Below are positions 32,133 through 44,300 of a stretch of DNA of 64,000 nt, piece by piece. Under the pieces are notes generated by a model. That model did no database searches and was not told where the DNA came from. It worked only from the letters and a program-made list of their open reading frames with translations. Location: NCBI GenBank assembly GCA_963281255.1, contig OY725489.1, forward strand, positions 4,464,001-4,528,000, written 5' to 3'. The position numbers were made by a program, and so were the translations under genes. The number at the start of each line of letters is the position of its first letter. Positions within the stretch are counted from its first letter, which is position 1. Origin of the DNA: Aphrocallistes beatrix. Taxonomy: Eukaryota; Porifera; Hexactinellida; Sceptrulophora; Aphrocallistidae.

Positions 32133-32553
32133 GTGTGTTTTTATTTTCTAAATATAGGATGGGAATCAGTTGACAGACCGATAGTGCAGCTTCACTAAGT
32201 GAGTCGACTCATTAGAAGGATACGGAAATATAAACTAATTCGAAACATTGGATAAATATTCGTTTTACAGCCTTCTGAGTTTCAGACTCGAGAACTCCAT
32301 AGCATGGTACTTTATGAGCATTTTGATGTATCATATTACAGCAGAAAATGTGAATCTTTACCGGAGTGTAAAAGCAGTACGATTGACCTTTGAACAATTC
32401 CTGTCTAATTGTTTTCGTCTTAAATTTTTCAATTTAGCAATCCAAATTGATCAAAGTATTCTGCGTGCACTGATCACTCAATACTCCATATTAGTTGATG
32501 ATAAATACAAAACTGCATTCTAAATGTTGTGAATTGAGTGATTTAATATATGT

Positions 32554-32730
32554 ATGTAAGGATCAGTCTCCGATAAGCAGGCATCTCTCTTTAACGGACA
32601 AAAGCCATATTCCTAATGGATCTGGTATTCAGAGACTCTACTCAATATAGATTAGAAACTGAGTGAAATTTGCTTTACTGAGGTATATAATATCCATTTG
32701 TTTTATCTAGGATTGAACACACAGTTCCGA
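32554..32730 (+). repeat. Direct repeat, copy 2 (intron plus acceptor)
   Basis: Second copy of 31911-32087, differing by a few bases (TTCCTAATGGATCTGGTATT for TCCCTAATGGATCTGATATT). The duplication carried the acceptor with it. Confidence 0.85.
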
Positions 32731-32743
32731 ATGTCTCCAAAAT
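32711..32743 (+). CDS. Candidate 33-nt microexon
   Basis: After TTTTATCTAG, 33 bases encode IEHTVPNVSK between phase-2 junctions and end at gtgagt. It shares IEH with the exon at 32069, as expected if both come from one duplicated exon. Confidence 0.3.
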
Positions 32744-33106
32744 GTGAGTTTTTAAATCTTTATAATTTTGATTTGCGCTGTTTTTGAAACGATTTCACTG
32801 CAGAATAGATTTTATGGTAGCACTTGTGCAAATATATTCGTTTGTTTTAAACGGATACATTTTAAAAGTATTAAAATTAATTCGTTTCTTTCTATGATGT
32901 ATCTCCTTTTAAGGTTGGCCTTTCCTATGGGCATTTTGCTTTTTATCAAAAAATTGCCAAAAGTCCTTTTTAACCATTTTAGGATAACTAAAGGGGTTCT
33001 AAACAATAATTTTGATTTTTAGAATTTCAATGCCAATATTTCGCCACTTAGAGCCACTTGTACCACCTGGTGTCGCCTAAAAAAGGACACATTTTGTCTC
33101 ATATCC

Positions 33107-33392
33107 ATAACTTCTTTGAACCATGTCAGATCATCATTTTAATGCTAAATTCGTGCTCAGCACTAAATTTCCAGCAATTTGATATATATATTGGACATTT
33201 TTGGAGAAATTCTTTGGCTGCGGGTTCCTAGCAACGGCCAGGAATGTGAAAAAATTTCTGGCCGTTGCTATGCACGGACATCCAAAAACTTCTCTAAATA
33301 TGGTCAATATATATATCAAATTGCTGGAAATTTAGTGCTGAGCCCGAATTTGGTATTAAAATGATGATCTGACATGGTTCGAAGAAGTTATT
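33107..33392. repeat. Foldback element with about 135-bp arms
   Basis: The left arm (AACTTCTTTGAACCATGTCA, AAATTTCCAGCAATTTGATA) is mirrored in the right arm (TATCAAATTGCTGGAAATTT, TGACATGGTTCGAAGAAGTT), with a short centre around CTGGCCGTTGC. No gene. The arms match well enough to form one long hairpin. No clear target duplication. Confidence 0.8.
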
Positions 33393-34396
33393 GATCTCGA
33401 ATTCCGGTGGACACTATCGAATATGGTTATTTTTGGGTGGCGAGTCAGCAATGTCCACTTTTCCCACTTTTGATGGAGAAAAATTTGATATACCATATTT
33501 TGAAGTTAAGTAGTGCTATAAGTTGTCGAATAAGGATATTTGCATGTTATTTAATATTCCAAAGCCGTTAAAACTAATGGAAATTGAGGGACATATATAA
33601 ATATTTTTTTAAATAATATTTTCTGAGACTTTGTTTTCAGCAATTATAAAGGTGATAACTTTTTGTAAATTCAACATAGGGACGAAAACTTAACGGTTTC
33701 TGATAGATCTCGAAGAGTAGAACATAATGAACAGACAGAATTTTGATAATACAAATAAAAAGAGAATTAAGAAAAAAATAGTGTCAAAATTACTAAAAAT
33801 AAAATTCATCGGGTGTTTTGGTCTGAATTTTTAACAATTTTCAAAATTTCAAAAATCTGTCTGTTCATTAGTTAGTTCATCGATTTATGAATGAATTTGA
33901 AAAGTTTCTAATGGATTGTAAGCATATTGTTTCCGATTTCTTACTTGTAAAATGACCAAATTTTAAAAAAACTTTTATCTCTTCGATTATTTCAATTATT
34001 AATGCAGTTTTGCAGATAACTCTGCGATTCAAATCTGCACTGAGAAAATTAAATGAATTGGTTGAAAAAGTCAAAAGTTAGCTATTATAGGAAAGGCCAA
34101 CCTTAATTACTCTCGAGCATTTCACGCTAGATCGCTTTGCGTCTTCGCTCGTAGTACATTTAGACATCTTTACAAATGCAGTTATATGAGTGCAGAGTAA
34201 TCAGTATTCCCTATTAGCAACCCTGGGGGTGGGGGAGGGGCTACTCTCGGGAATTCTTTGCTTTTTAGCCTCTTTCCCCAAAATTTAGATTTTAGAACCG
34301 TTCCCCGGAAATTACTTCGGTCATTTCATAAGTACTGAGCCGTGATCTGTATTCAGAAGTTAGTGAAAATATACTATTTTCGATTTGTCCATTGTA

Positions 34397-34940
34397 TAGC
34401 TGAGGGGATCAGCTTTCGATTTGCATATAGGATTGTTGTGATAGAACAATTCATGTTGGTTCCTACATCCGATTTAAGTATATCAGTTTAGGATACTGCC
34501 TTCAAACGTGAATTTTGCGTTCTCTAAGGCTGTATTTCATTTCTGAGCAAATTTGGATTAAAACTGATCCTTCCATTAAATTCTACATATAAAAAAACCC
34601 ATAAATATTGATTTATTTGTAGCATTATGGTTTTAGGCTGAGGAATAATTTTTTTCAAAAGTGGTACTACGTACCACTTTTGCCCCATTTTAGGGGGAGA
34701 AATTGGGAAAATATCCACGTAAAGTTGCATAATTCCTTTTTAGACCCTTTTGACCCTTTATTAATGATCTTATTCCACGAATTCAAAAAAATATCACCAA
34801 AACATTTTTAAGCCATTTTCAATGAGGAGATTCCAATTTTTCAACAGTCACCTAAACCATTTATATAAATCAACGTACCAATCACCATAATTGTTCTATC
34901 ACAACAATCCTATATGCAAATCGAAAGCTGATCCCCTCAG
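34397..34940. mobile_element. Element with about 54-bp terminal inverted repeats
   Basis: The left end AGCTGAGGGGATCAGCTTTC, then GGATTGTTGTGATAGAAC, is mirrored at the right (GTTCTATCACAACAATCC, then GAAAGCTGATCCCCTCAGCT). Inside are ATTTTAGGGGGA and AGTGGTACTACGTACCACTT palindromes but no transposase. The target duplication is unclear. Confidence 0.75.
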
Positions 34941-35098
34941 CTAAGTAGAGGGAATATGTCCAGTTGAGGCTCCATGTAGAGGGATTAATAAATGTTTTCC
35001 CCCTCCCATTGGACTTATTTTCACCAAAAGTTCTCTTTAACTAATGTAGTATGCATTTAGTTTCAAATAATATAAAATGTCGACATTTTACAATATAC

Positions 35099-35400
35099 AA
35101 GCGCGCTTCGCTTGCTTGCGCTGCGCGGCTGGCGAATACTGTTTTCGTACATAGAAAGTGGTAACCTAAGTATTTTATGAGTTCCTAACATATGTATATA
35201 CAAGTGCGCTTCGCTTGCTTGCGCTGCGCGGCTGGCAGACACTTCGTGTCGGCCAGAGGCGCCCTGCGGGCGCCTGTTGTCACCATTGATTAATTATATG
35301 GGAGATAACATCTCTAAATAGTTTGCACGGTTCGTTTGCTTGTGCTTCGCGGCTTACAGACACTGCTTGTCCGTAGAATCGACTTGTGGGAGCCTAGTTT
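35099..35400 (+). repeat. Three consecutive GC hairpin modules (copies I1-I3)
   Basis: Module starts are at 35099, 35202 and 35322. I1 breaks off after GGCGAATACTG. I2 keeps CAGACACTTCGTGTCGGCCA and GGCGCCCTGCGGGCGCC. I3 is much diverged (ACAGACACTGCTTGTCCGT). This shows one repeat inserted into, or duplicated beside, another. Confidence 0.75.
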
Positions 35401-35661
35401 TACTCTATAATTTGTTACGCAATGATTTAATATTGATTACTCTCACTAATTAATGGCCACATTAAGTAGGGTGAAATTGAACTATCATGTTAGATTATCT
35501 TTTCGTTCCATATCTTAATTCCATTCATTAGCAATTAAACTAATTTATGAGTTGATATTTTATTTATTTGTCTTTACATGATTATAATGATTTATCAGAA
35601 AAATATAGAAATAAATATATCAATATTAATGATCAAGTAATAACACGTCTGGTTTGATATC

Positions 35662-35806
35662 AGTGATCGAGTAGCTCCATCTATCGCAACACTAAGTAAT
35701 CGAGTAGTTCCATCTGTTGCGACACTGTAAGTGATCGAGTAGTTCCATCTGTTGCGACACTGTAAGTGATCGAGTAGTTCCATCTGTTGCGACACTGTAA
35801 GTAATC
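35662..35806 (+). repeat. 35-bp minisatellite, about 4 units
   Basis: The unit AGTGATCGAGTAGTTCCATC followed by TGTTGCGACACTGTA repeats directly with no spacers. The first unit is the most diverged (CTATCGCAACACTA). The minus-strand frame across it is repeat translation. Confidence 0.9.
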
Positions 35807-36181
35807 GAAAATATCTATTGGATATGATGGGATTCTTATCTCATTAAATTAATGTATTTAATTGAAAGATTACTGTAAGATTACTTAAATACTCCCTGAA
35901 TTAAGTAAATTGTGAACAGATTTCCATTGATCAGACTTTCATTGATATATTGCAGAAACTATATAAAATGTATTATAAATGACAATTTAGACAATAAAAA
36001 GACTAAGTATTTAACTTACTTTTTCTAAATCACTCCCTAAATGCTTTAATACATGATCTAAAAAATAGAAAATAGGTTGCAAAATAATTAAGATGCCTGT
36101 TTTCATGATTTAGAAATTACGCTTACCTTATTTAAATTGAAAATCCAATTTAAATTCTTTTATCGGTATTGCTGATTTTCC

Positions 36182-36583
36182 CTAATTAAGGAATTTGTAT
36201 TTATCATATATACCTATATTAGTTATAATAATCGCACAAAAGCTCACCGCTATTATATCTTCAAGCAATTTTATCTTCTTAAATGACATGGCAATTTCTG
36301 CCCCTTTCCCTCTCTTCTTCCCTCCTCTTCGTCCTCTCCTTTTCACGTGGCCGTGGCTCGTAAAATGGAAATTTCTGTCCCTTTCCCTCTCTTCTTCCCT
36401 CCTCTCCATCCTCTTCTTTTCACGTGGCCGTTGCTCGTAGAATGTCTCCTCAGACGTTAAACTCATTGTTTCCTCCGGTGGTTCTGTTATCTCCTCCGAT
36501 GGATCTGCTGTTATTTCCTCCGGTGTTTCTGCTGTTATCTCCTCCGGGTTATCAGTCATTATTTCTTCAGATGTTCCAGTCAT
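36182..36583 (-). CDS. Uncertain ORF: PEEIT repeats, RE-rich run, C-terminal hydrophobic segment
   Basis: A 133-codon frame from ATG. Residues 1-45 repeat (P/S)EEIT about five times. A basic-acidic run follows (REKKRMERREEERERDR). The C-terminal IIAVSFCAIIITNIGIY could be a membrane helix. A 73-bp direct duplication inside (36297-36370 against 36371-36440) makes part of it repetitive. The plus strand is also open here and ends at CATT|gtaagt (36585), identical to the donor at 30665, so the coding strand is undecided. I do not recognise either product. Confidence 0.25.
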   Translation of the reverse strand: MTGTSEEIMTDNPEEITAETPEEITADPSEEITEPPEETMSLTSEETFYEQRPREKKRMERREEERERDRNFHFTSHGHVKRRGRRGGKKRGKGAEIAMSFKKIKLLEDIIAVSFCAIIITNIGIYDKYKFLN

Positions 36584-37057
36584 TGTAAGTATAGGAATTT
36601 TATTAAAATTATTACGCGTTTATCAGTGTATTTATACAATCTCAATAATGCATGCTTAGATATAAATAAATCCTAACAACCTACCTGAAATACTGAAACG
36701 CTTTACGTCAATGCATTATTTCAACATAATTATCTCTTACAAAAATAGCATTATATGCTAATAATAGTTCAGCATATATTAGTGAAATGACCGACTTTGC
36801 AGTTGAAAATAGCATCACCATATATATTTGACAATACGTATATTCATTATTGTAAAATATGAGGATTAAAAGGATCAACATAACCATTTTCAATGTCCTA
36901 CTCCCACAATAATATCCCATTGATCTGAAAAGAAATGAGTTGTAAGCTTATTCTGGAATAATTCACATTCATATGGTTGTTGCATTTTAACAGTTCATCA
37001 TTTAATATAAACATTAAGGATATGTGCATAAAGAGTTCTATAACATTGTGTCTTAAT

Positions 37058-37560
37058 CGTCTCGTGGTGTATCTGCATGTAAGATTACACATTCGTCTCG
37101 TGGTGTATCTGCATGTAAGGTTACACATTCGTCTCGTGGTGTATCTGCATGTAAGAGAGCGAACATCGTCTCGTGGTGTATCTGCATGTAAGAGAGCGAA
37201 CATTCGTCTCGTGGTGTATCTGCATGTAAGAGAGTGCACATTCGTCTCGTGGTGTATCTGCATGTAAGATTACACATTCGTCTCGTGGTGTATCTGCATG
37301 TAAGAGAGCGCACATTCGTCTCGTGGTGTATCTGCATGTAAGGTTACACATTCGTCTCGTGGTGTATCTGCATGTAAGAGAGCGCACATTCGTCTCGTGG
37401 TGTATCTGCATGTAAGGTTACACATTCGTCTCGTGGTGTATCTGCATGTAAGAGAGCGAACATTCGTCTCGTGGTGTATCTGCATGTAAGAGAGTACACA
37501 TTCGTCTCGTGGTGTATCTGCATGTGTGTATCTGGTGTATCTGCAAGAGAGCGCACATTA
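37058..37560. repeat. 36-38 bp minisatellite, about 13 units
   Basis: The core CTCGTGGTGTATCTGCATGT is nearly invariant in all units. The linkers fall into two types: AAGAGAGCGCACATT and AAGGTTACACATT. The types are mixed, with stretches of alternation. The array ends in a degenerate unit and GCGCACATTAGTACACATTC. Several overlapping frames on both strands are products of the repeat. Confidence 0.95.
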
Positions 37561-37599
37561 GTACACATTCGTTCCATACAGTTGGTACATTATAACTTA

Positions 37600-38395
37600 C
37601 CTACCTGGACTGGATGTTCATGATTCAATACGCTACATTGAAGAACTGTAAGTTATATTAATATAGCATGATTCCTAATTAATCACTGTTTCAAAAATAA
37701 TTTCAATTTTAATAGAATTCCCATTGAATTTCAATCAAAGCTGAAAATAGATTTTGAAAAGACTTAGTATCAATGGAATTTCGATTTGACGTAATTTCAA
37801 TCGGGCTTGAAATAGATTTCTTAAAGTAAACTCAATAGGCAACTAATCGGAACTAATGAGAAAATCTAAATGAGAGTTCGAACTAAATTAAGTTCAAACT
37901 ACGAATCACATACTCGTTGATCAATTCGGATCCCAGGTGATACTACTAACTCGATTTTAAAACAAAACTCAGGTATCTTTAGTCAATTTAAATGTCCACT
38001 GATCGCATTTATGCTTATGAATATTTCCATAATGAAAATTATTAACTAAATAGTGCATGATAATATATATCACACTGATATATCGCCTTCAAAATATATA
38101 TGGATACATCTATTAATTAAAAAACATACCTATAAGCAGTTGAAATGTTCTCACAGCAAATGCAATGAATTGTAATTACCATCAATTGAATCAGTAATAG
38201 AATAATTGTATTTGGTGTCATCTAATCGTGTTGAATGAGGTATTATATGATGTGTCTTTACACTATTTTAGAGAGAATAATATATTCCATGAGTCGATAA
38301 TACTTTAACTAATAATAATATACTTACAAAATAGGAGATTTGTTGAGATGATTATATAGATGGTGGTTATTTCGCCATTTAAAGTAGCTCAAAAT
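37600..38395. other. No gene seen
   Basis: AT-rich with a TTTCAAT/ATTTCAATT-rich patch at 37690-37810. No frame or element end is recognisable. Confidence 0.5.
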
Positions 38396-38399
38396 AGAA

Positions 38400-41300
38400 T
38401 CAGGGGCGCTCAAAGCAGCCACACATGACATAACGTCAAGAAAGGCGCCACTTACAGGAAATCCAGCTAGCCAGCTTTCAAATCCTGAATTCGTCTGCAC
38501 AAAAATTCCTATGAGCTACTGTAATAAAATGGATCGAAATGGTATAGCATGTCGCTGTTGTGTAGTCGATGTAGTACTACACCCAACCTCTGACCATTAA
38601 AGGTAGGGTCACACAGGGAAATAATGGGCACAATATTGTGTGCATAAATGGTGTCCACTCTCCAAAACTGGTGATCATTATTAGTTGCATTGATCACTAA
38701 AATATCTAGATGCGCTAGAGCACCTAAAATAGCTAATTCTACATTTGTACCCCATTCGTTTGGAATGTTGATTAGCTCAAAATGATCGTCCAACTCCTCT
38801 TCACTTGTAATGCCTGACATATGCATGACATTTAAGGTGTGTTCTGGACTATTACGGAATTTCGTTATCAATTTTGGTTTCAAATCGTCGTAATGTTTCT
38901 CAGTACCAAATATGATATGAGATAAAGAACGGTAAAGACAATTACCGTCCCCAATGACAGGACACAGATTTAAAGTGTCCCCAAACATTTGTGATAGCCG
39001 TATTCGTAGGGATCTATAATATAGTCCTAAACAGCTATCAATAATATTCACAAAAGTGTTCTCATAAGCTGCAATCAACTCAGGATCCATGTCGATACTT
39101 ATGGCTAACTGAGTCCTCATGTTCAGTGAGAAGCGATTGACAGTGCCTGTTAAACATACTGCTGCTCCAATAGGAATTGAGGGTTGACTGGGAGCTGGAT
39201 CCCTGTCATCCCTGTCATCCTCAGAGCGACTCCTAAAGTCTGCAGTAGAAAATGAAATTTCACTCAATGATATATCTATTTGAGAAAGATTCATGGTATC
39301 ATTAAGGGATGGATTGATATTATGGTTTTGGAATACCTCACGGTAGACCACATTCCTAATCCAAACGCCACCCGAAGTGGAATAGTTTGCTCCGCAAACC
39401 ATGACTTTCAAGCCCTTAGGGTTCTTAACTCGACTCAGGGCAACGTACAACTGCCCATGACTGAATATAGCATCAGGAGATGGTAGAAATATACCAACAG
39501 ATTCTAGACTCTGCCCCTGCCCTTTGTTAATTGTTATACAATAGGCAGGGCGAATGGGAAACTGTTTCCGTCTGAGAACAAACGGAAAATCTGTTTCAGA
39601 AGGAGTCATTATAATGCGAGGAATGAACACTCGTTTGCCACAATGGACACCTGTGGCAATTTCGGCATCTATAACATTGTTTAAAAATGCTCTAATTAGT
39701 AATCGGGTGCCATTACACATCCCATTCGTGGGATCGAGACTGCGCAAGAGTATAATTGACGCATACTCCTTAAGGTAGAGGCGGTGTGGAGGCAAGCTAG
39801 TAGGCGTAATAGAATTAAGATATTCAGTAGGATATATAGCTGCCTGACTGGTATCTACTGAGTCTGCACTCAGTAATACCTTTGCTTCACCAGGAAGTTG
39901 GTCAATCACGTATTTATTTATCTTTTCAGTTGTCTCATTTTTAGGAGACATCATAATACGCGGCGTGACGTAATCACGATCATTAAAGTGTTCTTTAATG
40001 TTACCATATATAGCAGTGGCTAAGTCTGCAATAGACTCACCACGTACTGCATATTTGTGATCTAAATGAATCATGTTATTCTCATCATGAGGCTCAGTGC
40101 CTTCTCCGACCCTCAATAAAAGGTCAGAGAAGTTACTCACCTCTTCATGATCCTGACATGAATCCATTCGAAGACGCATATTTATGGTCAATTTCATCAC
40201 TTTGACATGGTGCCAAAGTGAAGATCTGTTAAGGCAGGCTGATACGACCTCGGCCCTCGATCCACGCCTAATGATGGGTAGGATTTGTCGGAAGTCACCT
40301 CCAAATGCAATAACTTTGCCGCCAAATGGTAGATCATTGGAGCAGAGATCTCTCAATGTCCGATCTATACATTCAGCAGCATGTTTATGCATCATAGGAG
40401 CTTCATCCCAAACTAAAAGCTTAGCACCCTGTATAAGTTTGGCTAAAGCACTCTGTTTAGTGATATTACACACAGATAGTTCATTCAACGTGATAGGAAC
40501 TTTCAGCCTAGAATGGACTGTTCTCCCGCCTTCTAGGAGGAGAGCTGCTATTCCAGATGAAGCCATTGCTAGTGCGATTTCACCACGGGAGCGAATCTTA
40601 GCTAACAATGTATTGTACAAAAATGTTTTGCCAGTCCCACCGGGACCGTCAACAAAAAATGCTTTGTTTTCAGCAATAGGATTGTCTATAGACTCCATAA
40701 TACAGTTATATGCACTCAGCTGATCAGGGTTCAGTAAAGGCACGTTGGTATCTGCAGTTATGGCTAGTTCAGGTGCATCATATGCAAGTTCATCTTGAAT
40801 GATGCGCGGTAGATCAAATGGACTCCTATCTTGAGTGGGGATAGGCATTCCGGGATAATCGGACAAAGATTTTCCATGCTTTTCTAAGCGATTCTCAATA
40901 TCTAGTAACGCACTATTCAAAACAGACGCATTCAATTTGACATTGGGAAAAAGAATTCTCGCACGAAGTAGAAAATCCTCTGCAAGAGACGCCTTATGCT
41001 TATTCCACAGCGCTAGTGGGTCACAGGGCTCATAGAATAGAAGGATAGTAACAAATAACTGTCGCAGTTGTGCTGGCATAGCACAGGTAGCGGCCTCAGT
41101 GAGACAGTCATCGGACTCCTGGTCATCTTCCAACAGGCCTCGTCTACGGCACGCCTCCTTAAAGGTAGTGCAGACGGTGCCATCAGGGAGAGTGCGGATA
41201 TCCTGGTAACAGGTACAGCCTGTCACATGGTTAAGGAGCATTCTGAGGAAGTAACGCTCTCCTTCACCGGGATGGGCGGAATAGACACGACCTATCATGT

Positions 41301-44300
41301 TACCATGTCCCTTCAACCTTTCGGTCCACTCACGTTTGGATTTATTCCACACAAACTCATCAGGGAAATTGGTGTATGTGAGCTTGCGAGCACTAAGGTA
41401 TTTTTGGTTTGCCAAAAACCATCCTCTAAGGGTGGTATCCCTCAGTCTACGAAGAACCTCCTGCAAGTCAGAATCTCCGGTAAACACGACAGGCTGGTGA
41501 TGCTCCAGATGGAGAGCTAACCTCATGACATGTGGTAGGTTAGCATGAAGCTCATACGCAAAGAGTCGGTAGCATGATTCAGTGGCAGAAACATAACGCG
41601 CTTCAAGATAATTGACAATCTCATCGACGTCCATGGTTGCTTTGTTAGTGCTACTTCCAGCACTATCACCAATGCGAAATTCGACAATAGCTCTATCATG
41701 GCCCTTATACACATACTTGTAGAGGTATTTAACAGCACTAATGGTAGAGCAAATCTCAATATTTATATGAGCATTGTATTTCAAAAGTAAATACGGGTTG
41801 TATGGAACAACCCACCTATTGTCCAGCTGAATTCCATTCACAATAACTGTACGGCCGTTATTTCGACGTTTGTACATAGGATAGCTGTCATTACCGGTTG
41901 TGGTAAACTGAGAAAATACTTTGGGATATTTCTTGCTGCATTTTCCATCGCGCATACAGGCAGCATGTTTCCTTACTACGCCGCATGGACTGTGGATCAT
42001 GCAGTACTTCACAATATGATAAAGTCTAGGGTTGAGATCCTTGTCAGGAATCTCAGCACGGACTATCTTATCATACATAGTAGGATCTCTAGGCTTATCC
42101 TGATCAGATAGGATGATCAGGATATGTGCATGAGGGAGACCGCGCTTTTGAAACTCAATGGTGTAGACATGCGCGAGTGGTCTCCCTAGAACATGCTTAA
42201 TGCAGATGTCACTAAGCAGTTCACGCAATTTCATTCTGAATACTCTTATAGTTAAGTCTGGACGGTCAGTCGCTTTCTGATACAATAAAAGAGCAGAAGA
42301 AATCTCTTCCCATTTCGGGTTACATGTAAATGTAATAAATAAATAAGGTTTACCGTATTTCCGTACGATAGACATACTGTCCTGATAGAGCTCGAACATC
42401 TGTCGAGGACTGCCAGTGAAGGAAGAAGGTAGTATGATCCTCTTTCCATACGCCATAGGATTGACGTCACCTGCAGATACTGCATCAGCCAGACCTTTGT
42501 ATAGATCCACTCTGATCTTTTCCTGGTTTAACTTTATGTAGTTCAACCTTTGCTGCTCAACTTTAGCGTACATGTCCACGATATACTGGTGGAACAGTCT
42601 GCCAAAGAGATGCAGATAGCTCAGAGAGCTCCCCACCATCAGGCGGTAAGAGTAGAACTCCATTGCAGTAACACAGCCTTTCCCTCTACTGTGGGGAATG
42701 CCCAGATGCCAGCCGTTATCTCCTGAAGGAAACAATAAAACATAATGGAGGCTATCGTATGCACAATTGGTTTCAGTGATACGTTTTAAACCTCCTGTAC
42801 GTGCATGCAGCACTATATCCCTGGTAGCCACACCTTCAGTGTAGCCATCTCCAGGCATTATGACTGCTATTTCAGGAGCAGTTGGAGCGTTATAACGTCT
42901 CGGATCTGGTGTACCATCAGCTCTGATGGTCATCCTAACGTCTACTCCCCCCTTCTCTCTCATCATATCGACACCTTGTCTGAAGTGAGAAACGTAGGGG
43001 TTTACTTCATGCAGTAAATTCTGCAGTAGTCGCAGCTCGGGGAGACTCGCATCTCCAAGGTGCCGCTGGCGATTCTCCAGCTCTCCCTCAGGAGTACCAT
43101 CATGGATGTAAATTTGTGCAAATGAAGGAGCTTCTCCTACTCGAGGAGTCAGCTGCCCAATGTAATGATGCACAACACCATGGATACGGAATGTGTACAC
43201 TCCGCGCCTAGCGCTAGCTAGCTCTTTATCGAGATTAACGCCGAGTGAAGCGAACGCTAGAGCCGAGTTATAAGCTCGAATGTGTTCTCTGAATGCTCTG
43301 CCTCGACTGTCAGTAGCCGTCAGCAGATGCATCAGCAGCTCAGGGGGAGAAGGTAAGGCGGGAATAACCACCTTCCCTTGCCCGCAGCAGATGGAAAACT
43401 TGAAGTCATCCTTAGTGCTAGTGGAGAGTTTTTCATTCTCCCAAAATTTAGCATTACAATGTGAACAGTGATATTCCATCCGTCCAACTGAAAATTCGTC
43501 AATTATGTCATCAGAAGTTTCAGTTACTTGCATAGAACGTGCAATATTAAGAAATGTATAGTTAGTTTTACCTCTACTCTTGGCTAACTGATACGTTCTC
43601 TGATATCTCAGGCGAACAGACCTCTGTAAAGAGCTCTGCTTTGTATTCCTAGCAGTCTGGTACCTCAGCTGCGCTTCAAGCCGCATTACTTTCTCCTGGG
43701 AGCTCTGCTTCTCGAAATGAGCAGTCTGGTATTTCAGCTGCCCTGCAAGCCGCATTACTTTCTCCTGGGAGCTCTGCTTCTCGAAATGAGCAGTCTGGTA
43801 TTTCAGCTGCCCTGCAAGCCGCATAGCTTTCTCCTGGGAGCTCTGCTTCTCGAAATGAGCAGTCTGGTATTTCAGCTGCCCTGCAAGCCGTTTAACTTTC
43901 TCCTGGGAGCTCTGTATCTCGAAATGAGCAGTCTGGTATTTCAGCTGCGCTTCAAGCCGTTCAGCTTTCTCCTGGGAGCTCTGCATCTCGCGATAAGCAG
44001 TCTGGTATTCCACCTGCGCTTCAAGCCGCTCAGCTTTCTCCTGGGAGCTCTGATTCTCGGGATAAGCAACCTGGTATTCCACCTGCGCTTCAAGTCGCTC
44101 AGCTTTCTCCTGGCAGCTCTGCATCTCGCGATAAGCAGTCTGGTACTCTACCTGCGCTTCAAGTCGCTCAGCTTTCTCCTGGGAGCTCTGATTCGCGTAA
44201 TGAGCAGCCTGGTATTCCATTTGGCGATTAAGGCGGGTTTCCCTTGCCTCCGAGGTATCACTCAACCGCGCAAATTTCTTACGCTGAGCATCACTATGGA

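Noticed and set aside
37058-37560. CRISPR-like look of the 36-38 bp array
   Set aside because: Units repeat head to tail without unique spacers, the variable part has only two types, and the sequence is eukaryotic. It is a minisatellite.
36898-37577. Several 70-120 codon frames with repeated HADTPRDE / MQIHHET words
   Set aside because: They are translations of the minisatellite on both strands, in several frames, with no other coding evidence.
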